A stretch of 64,000 bases of DNA. It comes from Petrosia ficiformis. Taxonomy: Eukaryota > Porifera > Demospongiae > Haplosclerida > Petrosiidae. Numbering within the stretch: position 1 is the first letter of the stretch; every line of letters begins with the position of its first letter. Below the pieces are notes generated by a model that was not told the DNA's origin, searched no databases, and worked only from the letters and a program-made list of their open reading frames with translations. Position numbers and translations under genes: made by a program. The DNA is taken from positions 310,001 through 374,000 of the forward strand of contig OX345637.1 of the NCBI GenBank assembly GCA_947044365.1. The letters are read 5' to 3'. Shown piece by piece: positions 61,043 to 64,000 of this stretch.

Positions 61043-63770
61043 CTAAAAGGGAGTGAAATCATTAAGTTTAATATATTTATCATAAACATTATCATGTAAA
61101 TACATTCTAAGTGTCTTTGCAACGTCTATTCTTTTAATTTTTACCAATCCATTTTGAATTGTTTCCCATGTCACACGTGATGGTTGACTGCGAATCCATA
61201 TAACAAGTAGTTTTTCAAGTCTACCATCATCAGTCAGGGTAGAATCTTTCTTTAACTTGTCACGTTCATTTGAATCAACCTTTAATTCTGCACCGAGCTC
61301 ATCCCATGATGCGGACAATTGATTCAACAAATAACAAAGATCATATATCTCTGGTTGTTTCTGTAGTAAATCAGTATAAGATTTGTTTCCAGAACCTATA
61401 TGTATGATATTTATAATTAAAATCTTGCTATATTATTTTTAAGGTAGTCACTCGTAAATGAAAGCCTTCAAACCTCTACAAGTGATTAAAGGGACTCTAT
61501 TTCTGTCCCTTGGATAAAGAAGGCTGACTTTGAACTCTACAACAACAAACTTGAAACCTACTCAGACACCATCTTCTAAAGTCTGTACAAGCTGAGTTGG
61601 ACCCCAGAAGTTAAGAGTATGTACATTGTATATATTAAAGATCAATTTTGTATCTTGACTGATAGCAGCTCTTGAATTATTCAAAGCTCAATAGACGTAC
61701 ATCAGTGAGAGGAAGTCAATGATGTGAAGATTGGAACAGATATACAAAAGTTACCAAAAAAGATTTGTTGAGGACCAACTCAGCTTGGACAGACTTTAGG
61801 GTAGCTTATACACCCATCATTGCCACCCTTTTTTAGTCAGTGGAATTGGAAGAGTGTGGCTTCTGTAAACATCACAACCACAACTAATTAGATGTGAACA
61901 ATGATTTTATCAAGAAAGAAAACTTTTATTACCTTTTAATGAATATAATTATTATTAAATTAATGAACTCACTGTCTGTTTGTTCAATTCCTTTGTCAGT
62001 ATCACTATCACATGTAGACTGAACTTCAGAGGTATCTATGTAAAGTATGTTACTATAAACATTCAAGTTTCATTATTTTACATTTTGATTAAGAGATACT
62101 GACAGGAAGAAGAAACGTAAATACAATATACTCATAACTATAAACATATTCATACATTAAAAAAATACATTCATTATTCACTAAATCATAATTAATTATT
62201 AAATAATTTTAAAATTGCATACCTGAACTGGTTGCTTCTGTCTTTATTGTGGTCTTTCTCAGTTTCTTTGGCTTATATTGGTCTTTCTTTCCTTTGTGTT
62301 GTCTCGGGTTTTCAACTAGGTGAATTAAAAACAAACAGGATATTATGGACACACAAGTATCCCTATGATTGGTTTGTGGTGTGATAATTCAATAATCATT
62401 GCCACATTTCTCAAGTCTGAAACACAACAGCCCATTATATACTTATTATTTTGATTATCTGCTCTTCCTCACTTTTTTTCCAGTGTGGGTTCTAATATGT
62501 GCTATACCTATTAATCGACTGAGCCCCTAGAATGACGCACCTTCCTTAATGACATATACAATGCATATGCGACAGTATTGTGGACAGTAATCATAGGGAT
62601 GGCCCTGTAGGCCATAAAAAGTATACATCATTACTGAGATCATGTGTGGAAGGTTTGAAGAGGAGGAGGGGAGAGTTCGTGCAAGTTCCCTCCCTCCCCC
62701 CCTTTATGGCACCTCAAATTAAATCAATTATTTATTTTTACTGTCTTGCATTTTTGATATGAAACAAATCATAAAATATAGGCTGTTTGTCTACAAGACA
62801 TGATGTTAATCTTTTATTGTCAAATAAACAAATCACATGTGGTGTAATAAGATGAGGAAATATAGAATTTTAAATTCTTATTTTCGAGATTGATATTTCA
62901 AACTTGAGTTTGGGTAATTGCTTTAGGATGACCATATCATCCAACGAATAATGCTTGTTCACAAGGATTACATGAATAATACAACTGAAAATGATCATAC
63001 AAACAATTATCTAGAAAATATTACTTCCGTCACTGCTAAAGTCTCAACTGTTCATGCAGCAACTAAATATTATACATTCAGAAATTGGAATACGTCTATG
63101 CTTGTGTGTAGTATTTCAAACCTAGCATAAACTATATAATAGTGACGTGCCGTCACTACTAAAGTCTCAACTGTTCATGCAGAATGATAATTATCATTAT
63201 ATAGCAGGAGCTTATGAGTGGTTGAAGCCATGAAGGAGCATCAAATTGCAATATTTCCTGTGTTATGGGATTGTCTAATTGTTTCTTTGCATAGTTTACA
63301 TTTTATATACTTTTGTGCAGGTGTGTAAGTGTATTCATCAGCCACTTCATTGACCTGGAATATGTGTATTAACAATTGCACTACAACTCATGACTATTAT
63401 TATAATTATGCTTACATGTACATATACTATTTACCTGTTTTTTGAACTGGAATCAATTCAATGTCTTCTTTGAATTTCTGTTTGTTTGAACTCTGTAATG
63501 TTTTCTTTAGCTTTTTTGGTCGTTTTCGAATTACAATTGATTCATTATTTTCTGCATTATAAAAATAATATTTAATTTTTGGAAATTATATTTATCATAT
63601 TTAGTTATAATTTAGAGTTGAGTGCAAGACTTGTACTGTTGTTTTGACTTACATAATTATATATATACAAAGAAATATTATTTATATTTTGCTTCAGTTA
63701 ATAAACTCACCGTCTCTTCCTTCATTCCCATCATCACTAGTACCAGACTCAGAATGGAGTTGTGTGGAAT
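61043..63770 (-). CDS. Death-domain protein, 5' end beyond this window or unresolved
   Basis: Exons in transcript order, all phase 1: 63770-63711, 63551-63435, 62315-62223, 62035-61973, 61395-61043. The stop is at 61043. Early exons are Ser/Thr/Asp-rich alternating with Lys/Arg-rich stretches (IRKRPKKLKKTLQSS, QYKPKKLRKTTIKTE), possibly a nuclear localisation signal. The last exon carries a Death domain: SASWDELGAELKVDSNERD, LEKLLVIWIRSQ, TWETIQNGLVKI, VAKTLRMYL. This W..LG...L / L...W / TW..I...L pattern is diagnostic. The Death domain is at the very C-terminus, as in adaptor proteins. The exon at 63770 opens in phase 1, so at least one more exon lies upstream. Confidence 0.75.
61570..61805. 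repeat. Imperfect inverted repeat in the Death-gene intron
   Basis: CTAAAGTCTGTACAAGCTGA (about 61577) pairs with the complement of TCAGCTTGGACAGACTTTAG (about 61780-61800), continuing into GTTGGACC / GGACCAAC. About 28-base arms enclose about 175 bases. Likely a small foldback or MITE. Confidence 0.65.
62357..62625 (+). mobile_element. MITE family X, copy 3
   Basis: Begins TATCCCTATGATTGGTTTGT and ends AATCATAGGGATGGCCCTGT then AGGCCATAAAA. It is shorter than the other two copies (about 270 bp) but keeps internal blocks such as TCTGAAACACAACAGCCCAT and TTGATTATCTGCTC. It lies in the intron between 62315 and 63435 of the Death-domain gene. Confidence 0.75.
63020..63190. repeat. Direct repeat and dispersed repeat words
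   Basis: GTCACTGCTAAAGTCTCAAC with TGTTCATGCAG occurs at about 63029 and again at 63153. The following AAATATTATACATTCAGAAA with ACGTCTATGCTTGT (63066-63106) recurs in diverged form at the window end (63960-64000), so part of a repeat family runs off the edge. Confidence 0.75.
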
Positions 63771-64000
63771 CTACATAAATTATAATGATAGAAAGTGTAA
63801 CATCACTATTAACCCACAAGAATGATATTATACTAAAACCTATTACTGTATAGGTGTGAATGTAGGGCGAATTTTTTTACCTACACTGTACATGTACATG
63901 TACATGTATTCATCAACTAAAAGACACAAACTAAAGGTATTTGAATGATATTAACAACTAAATATTATAAATTCAGGAAATTATACGTCTATGCTTGTCT

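Noticed and set aside
1..64000. CRISPR-like arrays, given the many regular repeats
   Set aside because: Repeats are head-to-tail minisatellites without unique spacers, in an intron-bearing eukaryotic genome.

Overview
The window reads as a compact, AT-rich animal genome, most likely a demosponge of the Amphimedon type. This is inferred from intron-dense genes with many introns of only 50-60 bases, an animal-type XRN2 and Notum relative, and an unusual density of death-fold, ZU5-like and COR-like genes. No species can be proven without a search. All multi-exon models below were built by eye from GT/AG sites, reading-frame phase and protein similarity.

Layout. 1-6.6 kb: a Notum/pectinacetylesterase-like gene (minus) and a 44-bp satellite of about 22 copies. 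6.8-20.5 kb: a complete 28-exon XRN2 nuclear 5'-3' exoribonuclease (minus), whose introns hold many minisatellites built on ACATGTAC-type palindromes plus two related non-autonomous DNA transposons. 20.5-24 kb: a head-to-head promoter containing a perfect 41-bp inverted repeat, then a coiled-coil gene with tandemly duplicated exons (plus). 26.4-44.5 kb: three minus-strand paralogs in tandem: an intact one encoding Death domain, P-loop-like region, COR-like winged helix and a C-terminal death-fold-like domain; a copy missing its front two thirds; and a third whose introns hold several transposons. 45.5-51.6 kb: a coiled-coil plus ZU5 gene (plus), a paralog of the 20.8-kb gene, closing with a possible UPA-like region and a helical domain. 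52.2-53.6 kb: an unrecognised 195-aa gene (minus). 54.2-54.7 kb: a decayed tyrosine-recombinase (KIAA1958/Crypton-like) fragment. 56.3-58.1 kb: a gene with a CARD-like helical domain (minus), head-to-head with a VPS39-like CNH-domain fragment (58.3-60.4 kb, plus). 61.0-63.8 kb: the 3' part of a Death-domain gene (minus) that probably continues past the window.

Functional reading. From about 26 kb onward most genes carry domains of the apoptosis/innate-immunity adaptor class (Death, CARD-like, ZU5, ROCO-like COR). Their tandem and paralogous arrangement suggests a locally expanded cell-death or immune-signalling neighbourhood. This is the best candidate for an undescribed system here: a multidomain Death/P-loop/COR/Death-like family with a degenerate Walker A motif, beside coiled-coil/ZU5 adaptors. 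XRN2 and the Notum-like gene are unrelated neighbours.
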